Shown one piece after another: positions 47,127 to 59,481 of a stretch of DNA of 64,000 bases. The translations under genes were made by a program, and so were the position numbers. The stretch covers positions 16,299,452 through 16,363,451 of the forward strand of contig BROE01000003.1 in the NCBI GenBank assembly GCA_036571765.1, read 5' to 3'. Within the stretch, counting starts at the first letter, position 1. Every line of letters begins with the position of its first letter. The DNA is from Plecoglossus altivelis (Eukaryota; Chordata; Actinopteri; Osmeriformes; Plecoglossidae). The notes beneath the pieces were generated by a model that had not been told where the DNA came from, made no database searches, and was given only the letters and a program-made list of their open reading frames with translations.

Positions 47127-50100
47127 GATTGGATCAGTGTCTGCTGGTCAAGTCCTGGAGGAGACAGAAGGGGAGGAGGAAGATTTGAATCAGTTGACGA
47201 CTAGTGCCAGAGGAACACTATCATGCTCTGTCAGTATTTGAACCTGTTTTATTGAAGTTATCTTTGCATCGGTTAATAAATGTGCAGTATAGGGATGAAA
47301 AGGAGAACATGTAGAGATGAAATCTCACTTAGACACACGAGAAAAAGTCAACCTAAACCTAACTGTTTCTAATAATAGGCCTTTGAGCCTTGTAACTTTA
47401 GGTATCTCAGTAATGGATGCCCCAGGGTTTTTCCCCCAGTCAGCATTAAAAGCTATACCAAGAGCCCAGTACAAGCCAGCTGAAACGCATACGTGATTGA
47501 ATGCGTGACAGGAGACACGCACCCTGACACACCCCCCACATTCCCGCAGAGAAGCCATGCAGAGGCATCCTTTAGGGGAAGCGTTCTCTTCCCACTCTTG
47601 TTCATGGGGGATATCAAAGTGGGAAACTTTAAGAGTCATTTGCACACCAGAGTAGCCTAAAGAATGTGCGTCATCGAACAAAAAGTCATTCAACTAAACG
47701 ACCCTTCAGTATTTGTACACCAACTTGCCATACAGGCACTAATCAAGACAGGTTCTAAAGATAAACAACGCTTTATCCGACCGATGGATTTGCTGACAAG
47801 TCCACTAAATGACAAATGAGGGTTGTCTCCTTGGTCTTGATTTAGCACATCCAACTGCTATGTTAGGTAGAAAGACAGAGAACATCCAATGTGCTGTGAC
47901 ACTGTGCCAACTTCCAACATTCTTTAGACTGACAAAGTTGTGGCGGAATATTTTTGGAGCTACCTTTTTTCAGCAAGCACTTAACACACATCCAGACTGC
48001 TTCATGATCCCATCTCCTCTTCCGGGAGAGAGTCATTCATGATCTAGTTTGCAGCGTGCATACTGTCCCTATGGCCCGCTTATGGAAGACGTTTGATTAA
48101 AGAATGAGTACATGGCAGCTCTTGAAAATAATTTGGGTTCGGAACCTTTGCACAGCAGTTCAGTTGCACTTTTAACCGTAAGGCTCAACTGAAAGGTTTT
48201 TGTCCTGCAGTAATATCAGAGCGTATACCTAATATAAAATATTGTACTTAATGTAATCAAGACAGCAGAGACCTTCAAGTTAGGTAGGGCTGCATATTCC
48301 ATGTATTAGAATACTCCAGAAATAAATAAATGCTGATGAAAATCGAAATATTTTCTGCCACCCACTATTGTTAAAATTCAGAAACATTAAGCATATAAAC
48401 CTAATAATCTCCTGGTGACATATTGCACACAAAACAATGCAATAATGCAACCACCACTTGCAGACGATGCATTGTTTCATATGACAAGTTCAAGAATTAC
48501 CTACAGAGACCCATTCATGAGTCATTTCAATCAATATCATATTGATCCATATGATTCCTGTATTTGCATGGATTGCTATTTCCAATAGAAAAGTTGTTGA
48601 GAAGTAGTTATGTCAAGATGCTGAGACTCACCTTCTGGGTGAACTTTGCAGGGACCAATGCACCCTGCCTCTGGGCACCGGCGAAATTAATCTCCCAACC
48701 GACCGGTACTACTTTTTTGGGCACACACTATGTATCCCTCCAACAAGGTTGAAGTAAGTAGTGCCTCACAGTTTTTTAGATGCAAAATGTTCAATTGGAT
48801 AAATACATTTATAAAACGTTCATAATTATATATAAAATTATATTTGAGATGATAGACGAATGTATTTACATGATAAATATGGGTATTACGGTCTGAAATA
48901 TAATATCTTTGGTGGAATGCTACAGTGTGTTTGCAGGCGTTCTACGGCACCCTCCTAGACCAATACCATTGGCTCCTCGTGGTACTTAAATATGAGCCGT
49001 GTTGATGAAAACAAATCTTTTTCATGGACAACAGGAGACTAGAATAACACAAGTGAAGTTATATATCCTTGGTTCTTTATCTTTTTTTAATGATCTTTTA
49101 GGTTTTTAATATGTTTTACTACATGTATTTATAAAAAAAACTTTTAAAAAAACTTGACAAGGTTACTATTACTTTGCACAAAGATTGTCTATTGTCTACA
49201 TATTTCCAGTCCAGTCTTCTGGGTGGGGGATTAGGTAACTAGAAGAAAAATGAAACGAACAGATGCACATTGCTGTCAGGCTCATACTGTACAGTAGCCT
49301 CCTATACCGTCATGTTAAATATAGAACAGTACAGTAGACTACAGTATGGCGGAAAAATACTGTACATGCAGGTTGTTTCAATTGATTTTTGTATCAGTTA
49401 TTCATTTTCTAAAGTGTTTTTTCGAACAATGCTAATGTAATCCAGGGACTGTTTCACTCTAAAGTATTGGGGTAATCACGTATTTCTATCATTGTACAAT
49501 GTATAATTTTGATCGTATGTACATAAAGGTTTTCCAAAGGATCTAGTCAAACCTATGACGTAATATGTCATTATCAATGGCTTGGATGAGTATAGGAGAC
49601 ATATATGTCCATACTTATATAGACAAAACCTAACCACTGGAAATTTTATTCGGTATGCCATAGCATGAAAATTAGAATCCAACAAATTTCAGGTTTATTT
49701 TACTTTAATCCTAACATATAAAATATTACATATATGAATATGTAGGAATGTGCAACGGTGTGTCTTAATTGTTTCTAAATGTGTCAGTGTGTGGTAAATC
49801 AGGGGTCCTGCAAAAGAATCTAATTGTCAAACATTTCAAGGCAACGATGCCTCTCACGCGGAATTCATAATTTTATTCATTCCTTCTATCTGTAATGTTT
49901 TCTGCACATTCAAGGGGTTGCAGGGCAGAGTACAGAGGGTTTGACCAATCAGAAGAAGGAAGGGATAGTTTTGAGTATTGGCAACCAATATGCATGTCAT
50001 AAATCACCAAGATAACTTATTACTCTGCAAGTATTCTGGTGCGATCAATTTTAAGAGTCCTGATCTCTCCTTAATATAACAGCCTTTGTGCCATAGTCGG

Positions 50101-52972
50101 CGTGATTTCAAATGACATCTTCCTATAATTACATTTACGTTGTCAATGCACGCGGAAGATTTCGCGCATATATACATTGTGAGGGAAATACGAGAGGTTT
50201 AATATGTGAGAACATCGGAACGTAAGTGAAGTTGCGGTCTGAAATACTAATCATGGTCACTTCATGTTGGTGAAATAACCACGTATGATCAGCATATGGT
50301 TTATTACATATATGGTTGTGTAGTTCAGCAGCAGGTATATTTTAAGAATTGAGTCCCATGGCTAGCCTACCACAGATGGACTGCTACAGGATTCCACATG
50401 GCATGATGTGTAACATGACAAGAACATTCTGTGCCAGTGGATAGATTTACATGTGCTCCCATTCCTCTCATGGCGACTCTGATCCACACGCAGACTGACC
50501 ACTGACTGGGCCCTTATCACCAAGCCTGGACCGCTCGTTTAGTCATATGATAACATGCATTGCTTTTGTATGTTGGATATATGCGGGTCAGGTCAAACCT
50601 TTCAGACTGAAATGGTTTTACACAAAACGTGCAGACCAGGCTAAAAAAGAATCATCCAAACTTAGTTGGCTATCTGATCATGTGGAAACGATCACGTCGA
50701 AACGAGTTAGTTTCTCACTTAGTTTCTTTAGTTAGTTTAGTAAGTGGGTTGTTGGTTGTATTTTGTGAAGGCCAGATTTTGTAGCAATTTTGTCAATGCT
50801 TCTGCATATGCTACCTCGTGTATTCCTTGTTGCCTAGCACAACACCGTGCATCAGTTTGACACACACACTTCCCTGAAGCACAGAATATCCGAGATGAAA
50901 GCTGAGAAGTGTGGAAGCCTGAACGAGACTCGTCTATAGACCAAATGATTATTTCTGGGTTGGGCGCCGAGGTTAGGTCAGACATTAGCTGGTTAACTTC
51001 GGTTAAGTCCAGTTTCCTAGACATGGATCATGGCTAGTTCTAGAGTAAAACTGTTTTCAATGGAGATCTTCATTAAATGTTTTACTTTCGGCTGAATCAA
51101 TATAGGGGGAAATCGGAATCTAGCTCAGTTTTCAGTATCAGAGTAACACATGATGCAAACAACGACAGCGTGAACAGAGGAAACCGATTGCATCACGCAT
51201 GGAGTCATTAAATATCATTTCTAAAAATATAAATTGCTTCCTGACTCCTGAAGATGAACTGATGTTCAGTGTGTACACATGACCTCCCTCTTGAAACATT
51301 CAACACTGAACATGTGCTGGACATATATAAAAATCCATATTTAGTCATTTTGATTAATTTTGACACTGACAGATACCCATCAGTGACCGCTAAGTTTAGC
51401 ACACCGTGAAGACAGCCCTTACACAGTTTGCGGTTGTCAAAGCAGATGGCAATGGCAACACTCAACAACCTAACTGAAAATCTCAACTCAGTTCGGTTAG
51501 GACTGTATTCAATTCTCATTTGATCCTTGATGACATACACAATGACAGCGTACAGTACTAACAAGGGGCACTGTCGTTGATTAGACTAGAAGACTAGTAA
51601 GCGTAACCAACACTCCTCAACACCAGCCTAAATGGATTACGCAGAAGGGAGACAGTTGCTGAAAAGAGTGTGGCCAGCCTGACCAGATCTGTGCCAGTAG
51701 AACACGTCTAATCTGACCAGACTGGATAGCAGCAGGTGACAGCCAACAAGGGTAACTGCTGATTAAGGTCACGCTACATTCCACAGGGACATTTCAAGCT
51801 TGTATCTGATCCCAAACATCCATTTGATTTGTTTTTCCAGAAACTCGAACAGACAAACATTGTAGACTGGAGAGAATTGATGTAGTCTTTGTGAGAAACA
51901 TTGAACCCTAATCTAGTACACAGTCTATAGTTGCTAATCCTAGGTGCTAATAATAGTCCCCTTGACGGTTTGGTGCCTCCTTGTGACAAGCCCATCCCTT
52001 TCAGATTAGGGTGGTATGATACTAATCATGTTTAACAAGCTTGAGCCTGGAGGTGGCATCTGTCTCCGTATGACCGTCGCTCCTCCTCCAGGTGACCCCT
52101 CCCACTTGTTTCTATGCTTGATATGTACGTTGGCAAATAGAGCTGGCTTGCAGAGCTGTATATATCCCTATAAACAGCCGCACACAGTGGTCAATTGGGA
52201 GAAACATCCGAGTCATTTTGGTTTATTGGTGTCGCCAACAAAGCATTTCATTTGTTAAGCACGATCTGGGATAGGCATGCAGTTCAGAGAGATAACGGTT
52301 CAAGAGAGCCATCTCATGATTCTCAACACCTTGGTTTTGTCTGGATCTGGGTCAGGTGATCAGCCTCAGTGTTACCTGGAGATGGTCATGTGACCCTGAA
52401 GCTTAGGACTGGGCATGCGTCACTGTCCTGTGTGGTTCAGCAAAACTAGTTGGCGCATGGAGAGAGCCAAGAACCACAAGCAAACGTACACACAGACAAA
52501 CAGAGAGATACAGTCTGAGACTCTCCGGGGGAGACAAGGTTGCTCAGGATAGCTGCATATTAGTCCAGTCTCTTTTTTTAAACTGCACCATCTTCGACAG
52601 CTTTTCTTTCTTTTTTTTTGTTGTTTTTGAGGGTACTTTTCTGTTCTCATGTTTCAGCGAAAGGCAGATTTAGGAGGTACGAATTATCGTCTTTAAAAGG
52701 TAAGGATCTTAAATGGGCATTTGGTTATTCATGCGTGGAGAGAACAGACGTCTAAGATCAGAGGGGACGGGGAATAAACCGGCCGTCCCAAGACGTGAAT
52801 AAACACATTTCTTCTGATGTTGTTGCAGATGAAATCATCATGGGAGCAGCTGAAGTGGTTGAGGTCGTTTATCTTGATCACCCTAGCCTGTCGTTTCATG
52901 ATGTTAATCATAACTGGAATGGCTGGTATAGACCGTTGACACGTGTTGAAGAGGTGCAAATGAACTGAGCTA
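47127..52972. other. intergenic between divergent pkm and parp6
   Basis: 5.8 kb containing both promoters and noncoding first exons of both genes, none of which I can place exactly. Candidate promoter elements are an inverted pair of CCAAT boxes (CCAATACCATTGG, 48960-48972) and CCAATCAG near 49945. The sequence is AT-rich overall. The short open frames here show no family features. Confidence 0.5.
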
Positions 52973-54362
52973 ATGGTGAGTTACAAATGCCACAATGTTT
53001 CGTTTTATTGGCATCTCACCCAATCCCAGATCTCCCCTCTGAATCGATCATTTTATTGTCAAAGGTCTCCTCTATTACATCGTTTCATTTGACCAAACTG
53101 ACTATATTAAAGTGATAATTAAAGTAAATACTGTTTATCTTGGCATTGATAACTAGGTCTCCCTTTAAAATGTCCTTGTCTCATACTAGCAAGTGTTATA
53201 AATGTCCATTTCAACAGCAGTGTTGGTGTTCCTGACCTAGAGACAAAGACATGAAGTTATTTGGGCAGATAGAATGGTTGAGTGGGTATAAGCCTAGGTT
53301 TAGTTGACCAATCTTTTTCCATTTCATGAACAACAGGATACCGAGTGCCAGGACTGGACAGACAGCCAATCAGATGAAGACAGTGACCCAGAGGAGTTCC
53401 GATACGGAATCCAAGTAACAAGACATTTTCCATTCAAGTGTTGGAACATTCATGCTAAATCCTAACTTTAATTTAACACACTTTATGCTTCTATAAACAC
53501 GTACTGAATTTAAACGCTGCAATTGAGTGAGACTGACTTCCCCACCTCTTGTGTTGGGGTATTAGTGTTGCTTTGTGGGGGAGCTAGACAAGGCTAACAT
53601 ATGGCCTGAACTAGACACACTTGCTGATCCTATTGCCTCTTAAGTCAGTTCAAAGCAAAGCTTCCTGTGAGTGACACATACTCACACACTTGCTTCCAGT
53701 GCCACACTCCTACTACAACCAATCCTCTGAAAGGTCTAGTAATGGCGCTTCTTCTCATTTGCAGCCATCAGTCTCAATAGCTGCTGAGAGTGTATTCATA
53801 GACGCACCTCCCCGCGGTAACGTGTGGTGGATGGTGGATGAGGCTCGTCGTTTGATCGTGTTTGTGCTGTGTCTGTGTAGGAGCGCTGCGATGCTGACCT
53901 GTGTCGTCATCCCCAGCTAGACGCGGACCTAGAGGCAGTCAGAGCTCTGTACTCTGACACGACCGTCTCCGTCAGGTAGGCGGCGGCCTGTCTCTCGGTT
54001 GTCTCACAGGAACGTCTCACATCCCAAAGATGCTGGGGTTTAACATGTTCTCAATGGAGATTTCACTTTTTACTCTTTCCCTCCAGAGAATATGGGACGA
54101 TTGATGATGCGGATGTGGACTTGAAAATCAATGTCAGCTTCTTGGAAGTAAGTAAAGCAGGACCGTTCTGTACCATGACGTGGTAGATCAGTCTAATACC
54201 CTAGGTGACCTGTGTGTCTTGGTGCAGCGCTGACTGTCTGTCTCTCCAGGGGGATGTGGCCAGGGCCTGGAAGATCATTCCCACAGAACCGATTATTGTC
54301 CGTCTACGCTTCTCTCTGTCCCACTACCTCGATGGTCCAGGTAAGCAAAATCTGTTTGTCTT

Positions 54363-54395
<33 letters not shown>

Positions 54396-57300
54396 TTCTT
54401 TCACTGCACGTTCTGCTCTTTCTAATGTGACTTGAATAAAAGCAAATAAATGTGTTCCACCACAGCACCTTCGGTGGAGGTTTTCCAACCCTCTAACAGA
54501 GACGGCTTCAGCCTTGGACTTCAACTTCAGAAGTGAGAATTCAGTACAACGCTATCTGGGCAGACATAACAGCTGTCTGACTGATAGGAGAGGATGACAC
54601 TAGCAAATCAAATAAGAAACGACTATATGAATATGTACTGCTAGGTAGTACAGTAGGTAGTATAGTAGGGTACATGAATGTACTGCTAGGTAGGACAGTG
54701 TTCATACTGTTAGATATGTAGTAGTAGTATCAAGGTTTGACTTGTTGTTCCTCTCCTGCAGGGTCCTTGGCATGTTCATATCTCAACAGTGGAAACACCT
54801 CACTAATGACATCATCACAACCCAGCAGAAGACACGACATAATTGGTTCAAACCTGGAGGAACCATCAAGAGGTTCCGTGCCCGACTCACGTTTTGGTCA
54901 CCCATGTCCAGGTACACAACTATACCCTGCTACATACCTACTATACTACCTAGCAGCACATACAAGTACCCTACCCTACTACTTAGTAGTATATACATGC
55001 ACTCTACTGTACTACCTAGGAGTACATACAAGCACCCTACTCTACTACCTAGCAGTACATTCATGTACCATACTGTACCATCTAACAGTACTAACATGTA
55101 CTTTACTGTACTACCTAGTAGTATATACAAGTACCCAACTGTACTACCTAGCAGTAAAGGCATGTACCCTACTCTACAACCTTGCAGTATCCATGCCCTT
55201 CTCAACTACTGTGTCTTAAGTGGGTTAAGTGAGTTGTAATGTCTGTTTGCCGCCTGTGATCCAGGTCAAACACCCAGGAGCACATCCTGAAGGGGAAGCT
55301 GCTGGTGTCGGACCTGAAGGTGAACCGTCTCCTCAGTAGGGCAACGTCCTACACAATCAAGAACCCCACCGGAGAGCTCTTCACTTACACACCCAACGGG
55401 AAGGTGAAGCCCAGCCTACGCTTCACTCTCGCACTCAACACCAGTCTAGATCGATTCGTTGGTTCGTCAGCCGATCGTTCGGGCGACACGTTCCCACGAG
55501 ATGTTGTTTGAAAAGCTTCACATCCCGTATGGTTTTGTTGCGCTCCTGCAGAGAGTGGTGGTGTCAGCGGTCAAGTCCTCAGCCCATATCAGCACCAAAC
55601 AGCTGTTTGAGCTGCTCTTCTCATCTCAAGCCATTCAACACTGCAAGAACACCCCAACATTACAGCACGGCTTCTTAGTCCAGGTAACGTTTCATTTCAC
55701 TACGTTTGCTACTAACGTAGACACCTAGACACACCTAGATGTACTTTGCTGCCAAACTAGGCAACGAACGGAAAACGAATCTAAAAATGGTACCGTCGTG
55801 TTATGAAGGCAATGCAGAGCATCAAAGGTTATATCTGTGACACCCTACTAATCCGGTTTTATTTCTACGACCTAAATACCAGCAGTAAAGTTGTTATGGG
55901 GTTTTCATAGGTGAAAGAGGTCTAGTTATATGCCGCTCTCTCCATCTCTTCTGTACGCAGATAATGAAGTATACAGAGCAAAGGATCCCCACACTGAACG
56001 AATACTGCGTGGTCTGCGACGAGCGACATGTCTTTCAGAATGGCTCCATGTTAAAGGTACACCAATCCAGGAGCAACAATGTGTGTGAGTTGAACGGGTG
56101 AGAAAATAACACCCAATCTGAATCTGGTTCCGCCGGATGTGTCTGTGTGTCTCCAGCCGGCCGTGTGCACCAGGGAGCTCTGTGTGTTCTCCTTCTACAC
56201 TCTGGGGGTGATGTCGGGTGCTGCAGAGGAGGTAGCCACAGGAGCTGAGGTGGTGGATCTGCTGGTGGCCATGTGCAGGGCAGCGCTCGAGTCCTCACGG
56301 AAGAGCATCATCTTTGAACCGTACCCCTCCGTGGTCGATCCAGACAATCCCAAGACTCTGGCTTTCAGTCCCAAGGTACCAAGGAAATGTGGGGGTTGAC
56401 TTGGGGGCTGGGGGGGAGACTCCACTGTTTTCCAATCCCTCAAAATGGTTCATTTAAAGCAACGAAATAATCCACCATTCCTGTTGCAGAGGAAGAGTTA
56501 TGAGAGGTTGTTAAAGGCCTTGGACAGCGTCATGTCCATCAGGAAGATGACTCAGGTGACTAAAGTCAACATGTGATCCTACATTCCTACCCCTATTGTC
56601 TGTCAATATAACATTATGATGAACATTGGGGTTTTTTTCAAGTGTGATGGATAGTTCTTTTTTTTATGACTGTCAATTTCCAGGGTCCCTATTCTGAAAT
56701 CAAGAAACAGATGGACAAAACAGATCCACTTGCACACCCTTTACTGCAGTGGTAAGACAGTAACTCAATCCTCATCTCTCAGCATTGCACACTCAGACCC
56801 CACACTCTCTGACCTGTCTGTTTGTATGTTTGATGCCAGGATTATATCAAGCAACAGATCCCATATTGTCAAGCTGCCACTAAACAGGGTATGAGAATAT
56901 AGCTGTTTCAGTAGCTAGTCCATAGTTTGTGAATGTGGGCTCACTGATAGCAGCTAGTTCCAGTAACTTGGTTCCTCTAAAAGGGCAGTTTGACTCGACC
57001 TTGATCCATGCCAGTCTTGCCAACCTAGTCTCTCCCCGTGTCCCTCATTCTTGCGCAACAGTAACTAGTGTCCCTCTGTGTTGTCCAGCAGCAGCTGAAG
57101 TTCATGCACACACCTCATCAGTTCCTGCTGATCAGCAGCCCACCTGCCAAAGAGGCTCATTTCCGAGCAGCCAGGAAGCTCCACGGCAGCACTTATGCCT
57201 TTCAGTGAGTAACAAACACACACATATACACACAGATACACACACATATACGCACAGATACACACACATATACGCACGCACGCACACAGACATACACACA

Positions 57301-58593
57301 CACACACACACACACACAGACACATACACACAGACACACACACACACAGACACACACACACAGACACATACACACAGACATACACACAGACACACACACA
57401 GACACAAACACACACACAGACACACACAGACACATACACACACAGACATACACATACGCACGCACACACACAAACACACACACCTTGATGTTCATGCTCA
57501 TTGTCTTGATTTCTCTCTTTAGTGGTTCACACATAGAAAACTGGCACTCTATCCTCCGAAATGGACTGGTGAACGCCTCCTACACAAAGCTGCAGGTTTG
57601 TTGCCATTCATAGAACAGCATAGGGCAAATTAACTGAAGTTATTTCGGGGAATAACTGGGGAATAGTTTACCAAAATAACCTTTTGTTCAACTTCACTCT
57701 GCTCTGCCTTTTTGAAGCTACACGGAGCTGCGTATGGGAAGGGCATCTACCTCAGCCCTATCTCAAGCATATCTTTTGGATATTCAGGTAATGACATCGA
57801 GACATGTTGATAGTACTTAGCAGTCCTAGTTCAGGTTTCAACTATAATTATGTTCGTTCCGTTCACCCACCCTCATCTTCTGTGTAACTGATCTCTGTAA
57901 CATGACGTTTTTGTTACATCATCAGGGATGGGTAAAGGTCAACACCAGATCCCTTCCAAGGAAGAGCTGATCAAACACTGTCATCGTCTAAACACAGCAG
58001 AACAGGTACAGCGTCACCCTTAAATAAACTCACACTTGAGACAAATACAGTTTTAGAGAGAAAGGCGGCTTATCTGATGGTTCTTTTTGAAAGGTCATTA
58101 TTTTCCCTGTATTCTTTTAGGAATGTTCAGGGCAGGCCAGGTTTCTCCAGAGTAGAAACTTAAACTGCATAGCACTTTGTGAAGGTAAACGATCTGCTTT
58201 ACGCTAAACGTTAACATCAGGAGATGAGAGGGTTGAGAAGCCATTGACTATCAATTTGGGGATTTGTCTTTCCTCAGTCATAACATCAAAGGACCTTCTA
58301 AGACATGGAAACATCTGGGTGTGTCCCACCCCAGACCACGTCTGCACTCGTTTCTTTTTTGTGTAAGTCCAGCGTAGCAGAGAACACCAACTAAACTTAT
58401 ATAGTGACGTTCACTGTTGTTCTTAGGTCAACATTAGACGTTGGTCTCAGCCCAAGCCTGACTCTGACGTCTCTGAACGACACATTTCTCTGATAGGTAC
58501 GAGAACGGCCAAGTGGGAGATGCTAACATCAACACCCAAGATGTGGAGATCCAAAAGGAGATTTTACAAGTGACCGGGACAAAGAGCAGCTGA
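52973..58593 (+). CDS. parp6: parp6, mono-ADP-ribosyltransferase
   Basis: Cytoplasmic mono-ADP-ribosyltransferase linked to dendrite growth and cell-cycle control in mammals. The first coding exon contributes only the ATG (52973-52975). Then 53337-53414, 53881-53975, 54087-54147, 54250-54340, 54466-54532, 54762-54911, 55265-55403, 55552-55683, 55961-56056, 56157-56375, 56490-56555, 56684-56751, 56840-56888, 57089-57204, 57523-57595, 57718-57787, 57926-58005, 58121-58184, 58278-58362, 58497-58593. Total 632 aa (human 630). Acidic N-terminus; central EYCVVCDERHVFQNGSMLK and TRELCVFSFYTLGVMSGAAE. Catalytic core: AFHGSHIENWHSILRNGL (His477), GKGIYLSP (Tyr about 512), FGYSGMGKGQHQ, NLNCIALCEV and FFFVYENGQVGDANINTQD. 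It is more diverged at HCHRLNTAEQECSGQ and at the end (LQVTGTKSS). Confidence 0.95.
54356..54393. repeat. (CTGT)n microsatellite, parp6 intron
   Basis: Nine tandem ctgt units just after the donor of the exon ending at 54340. Confidence 0.9.
54634..54720. repeat. left arm of inverted minisatellite, parp6 intron
   Basis: Two copies of tactgctaggtag within tacaggtag/tatagtagggtacatg-type sequence. This is the reverse complement of the array at 54913-55190 on the other side of the 54762-54911 exon. Confidence 0.85.
54913..55190. repeat. right arm of inverted minisatellite, parp6 intron
   Basis: About eight diverged copies of a roughly 36-bp unit, typified by ctacctagcagtacatacaa followed by gtaccctactcta. 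The unit length is a multiple of 3, so two frames stay open and encode a spurious YYLAVHTSTLL-like repeat. Confidence 0.9.
57211..57482. repeat. long (CA)n-rich array filling a parp6 intron
   Basis: About 270 bases of CA repeat with regular aga, ata and gca interruptions (cacacagacata, cacatacacacaga). It fills most of the 318-base intron between the two exons that split the catalytic His codon region. Confidence 0.95.
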
Positions 58594-59352
58594 AAGGCAC
58601 GGGAGAAACGTACACACATCAGGGACCGCTGTGGTTTCGAAGATATCTACACTTTAAGATATGGCTGGATTTGTCATTTTGATCACTTCTGACTAGATTT
58701 CTCATTGCAATTCACCCTGATCAAAAGGTCTCTATTCATTTCTGCTCACTCATTGGATTTTCTTTTTTTTTTTTTACAAACGAGAACAATTTGCAACCAA
58801 GCTACATGTGCTCAATTTGATAGCATTAAACATTGTTCCCTGGGTGGTATCATAGTGAAAAGATCTGCTTGGAAAGTTGAATCCAAGCAAGACACAGTAA
58901 CAGTTAATCACATATGTAGACCTGCATTATGTGATATTCTGAGAAACTGACTGGCTCTTTGTTGGAGTCTTGTCTTTTGTACACAGAGGTGATTTTCTAA
59001 CCTGAGATGGTCCTAGTCTCTCAATGGTGCGCCATCGATGACACATTTCCAGGAGAGAAACTTATCGTCCTAAAATATAGGCCGAGTTAAGTTACAGAAG
59101 TGTAACTCTGAGGTGAAGCATTTAGGATGGTGAACATCTGAACCCCTACAGACCTCCAGGAGACTGAACTTCTCTCCAGTATATTTCTGTGTACATGGAA
59201 TTGCCACAGAGCAATGAATTTGACTTGCCTTTAACATGTTTCACAGCTTCTACAGGATTTGTTTTAAGAGTAATCGCTTCTGGCACAACTGAATATGTCT
59301 GGCGTACTTAAAATATTTTGCTATGACAATTTCTTATCGTTTTTTTTTATTC

Positions 59353-59358
59353 ATTAAA
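59353..59358 (+). terminator. polyadenylation signal ATTAAA, probable parp6
   Basis: ATTAAA 760 bases after the parp6 stop, following a T-rich tract. Confidence 0.4.
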
Positions 59359-59465
59359 GTTTGTCACAACCCACTGTTTTCGTTTAAAATGTCTACATCC
59401 ACATAGACTTATATAGTAGTCCACTGTATGTAGGAACACGTCAGCTAAATCTTACCCGTCCTCTG

Positions 59466-59481
59466 CCACAAGGGGGCGATA
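59466..59481 (+). promoter_or_regulatory. CTCF-like core motif
   Basis: CCACAAGGGGGCGATA differs by few bases from the vertebrate CTCF core (CCACCAGGGGGCGC type). It lies between parp6 and rpp25. Motif match only; occupancy unknown. Confidence 0.5.

Noticed and set aside
50737..51024. 95-aa minus-strand frame with several cysteines, between pkm and parp6
   Set aside because: The cysteine spacing resembles no family I know and there is no signal peptide or exon context; likely chance.
54737..55239. Two overlapping 160-165 aa open frames with 12-aa YYLAVHTSTLL-like repeats
   Set aside because: The repeat unit length is a multiple of 3, so frames stay open by chance. The true parp6 exon ends at 54911 with a good donor.
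56929..57534. Long Cys/Val- or His/Thr-rich open frames on both strands
   Set aside because: They are translations of the CA repeat in a parp6 intron.
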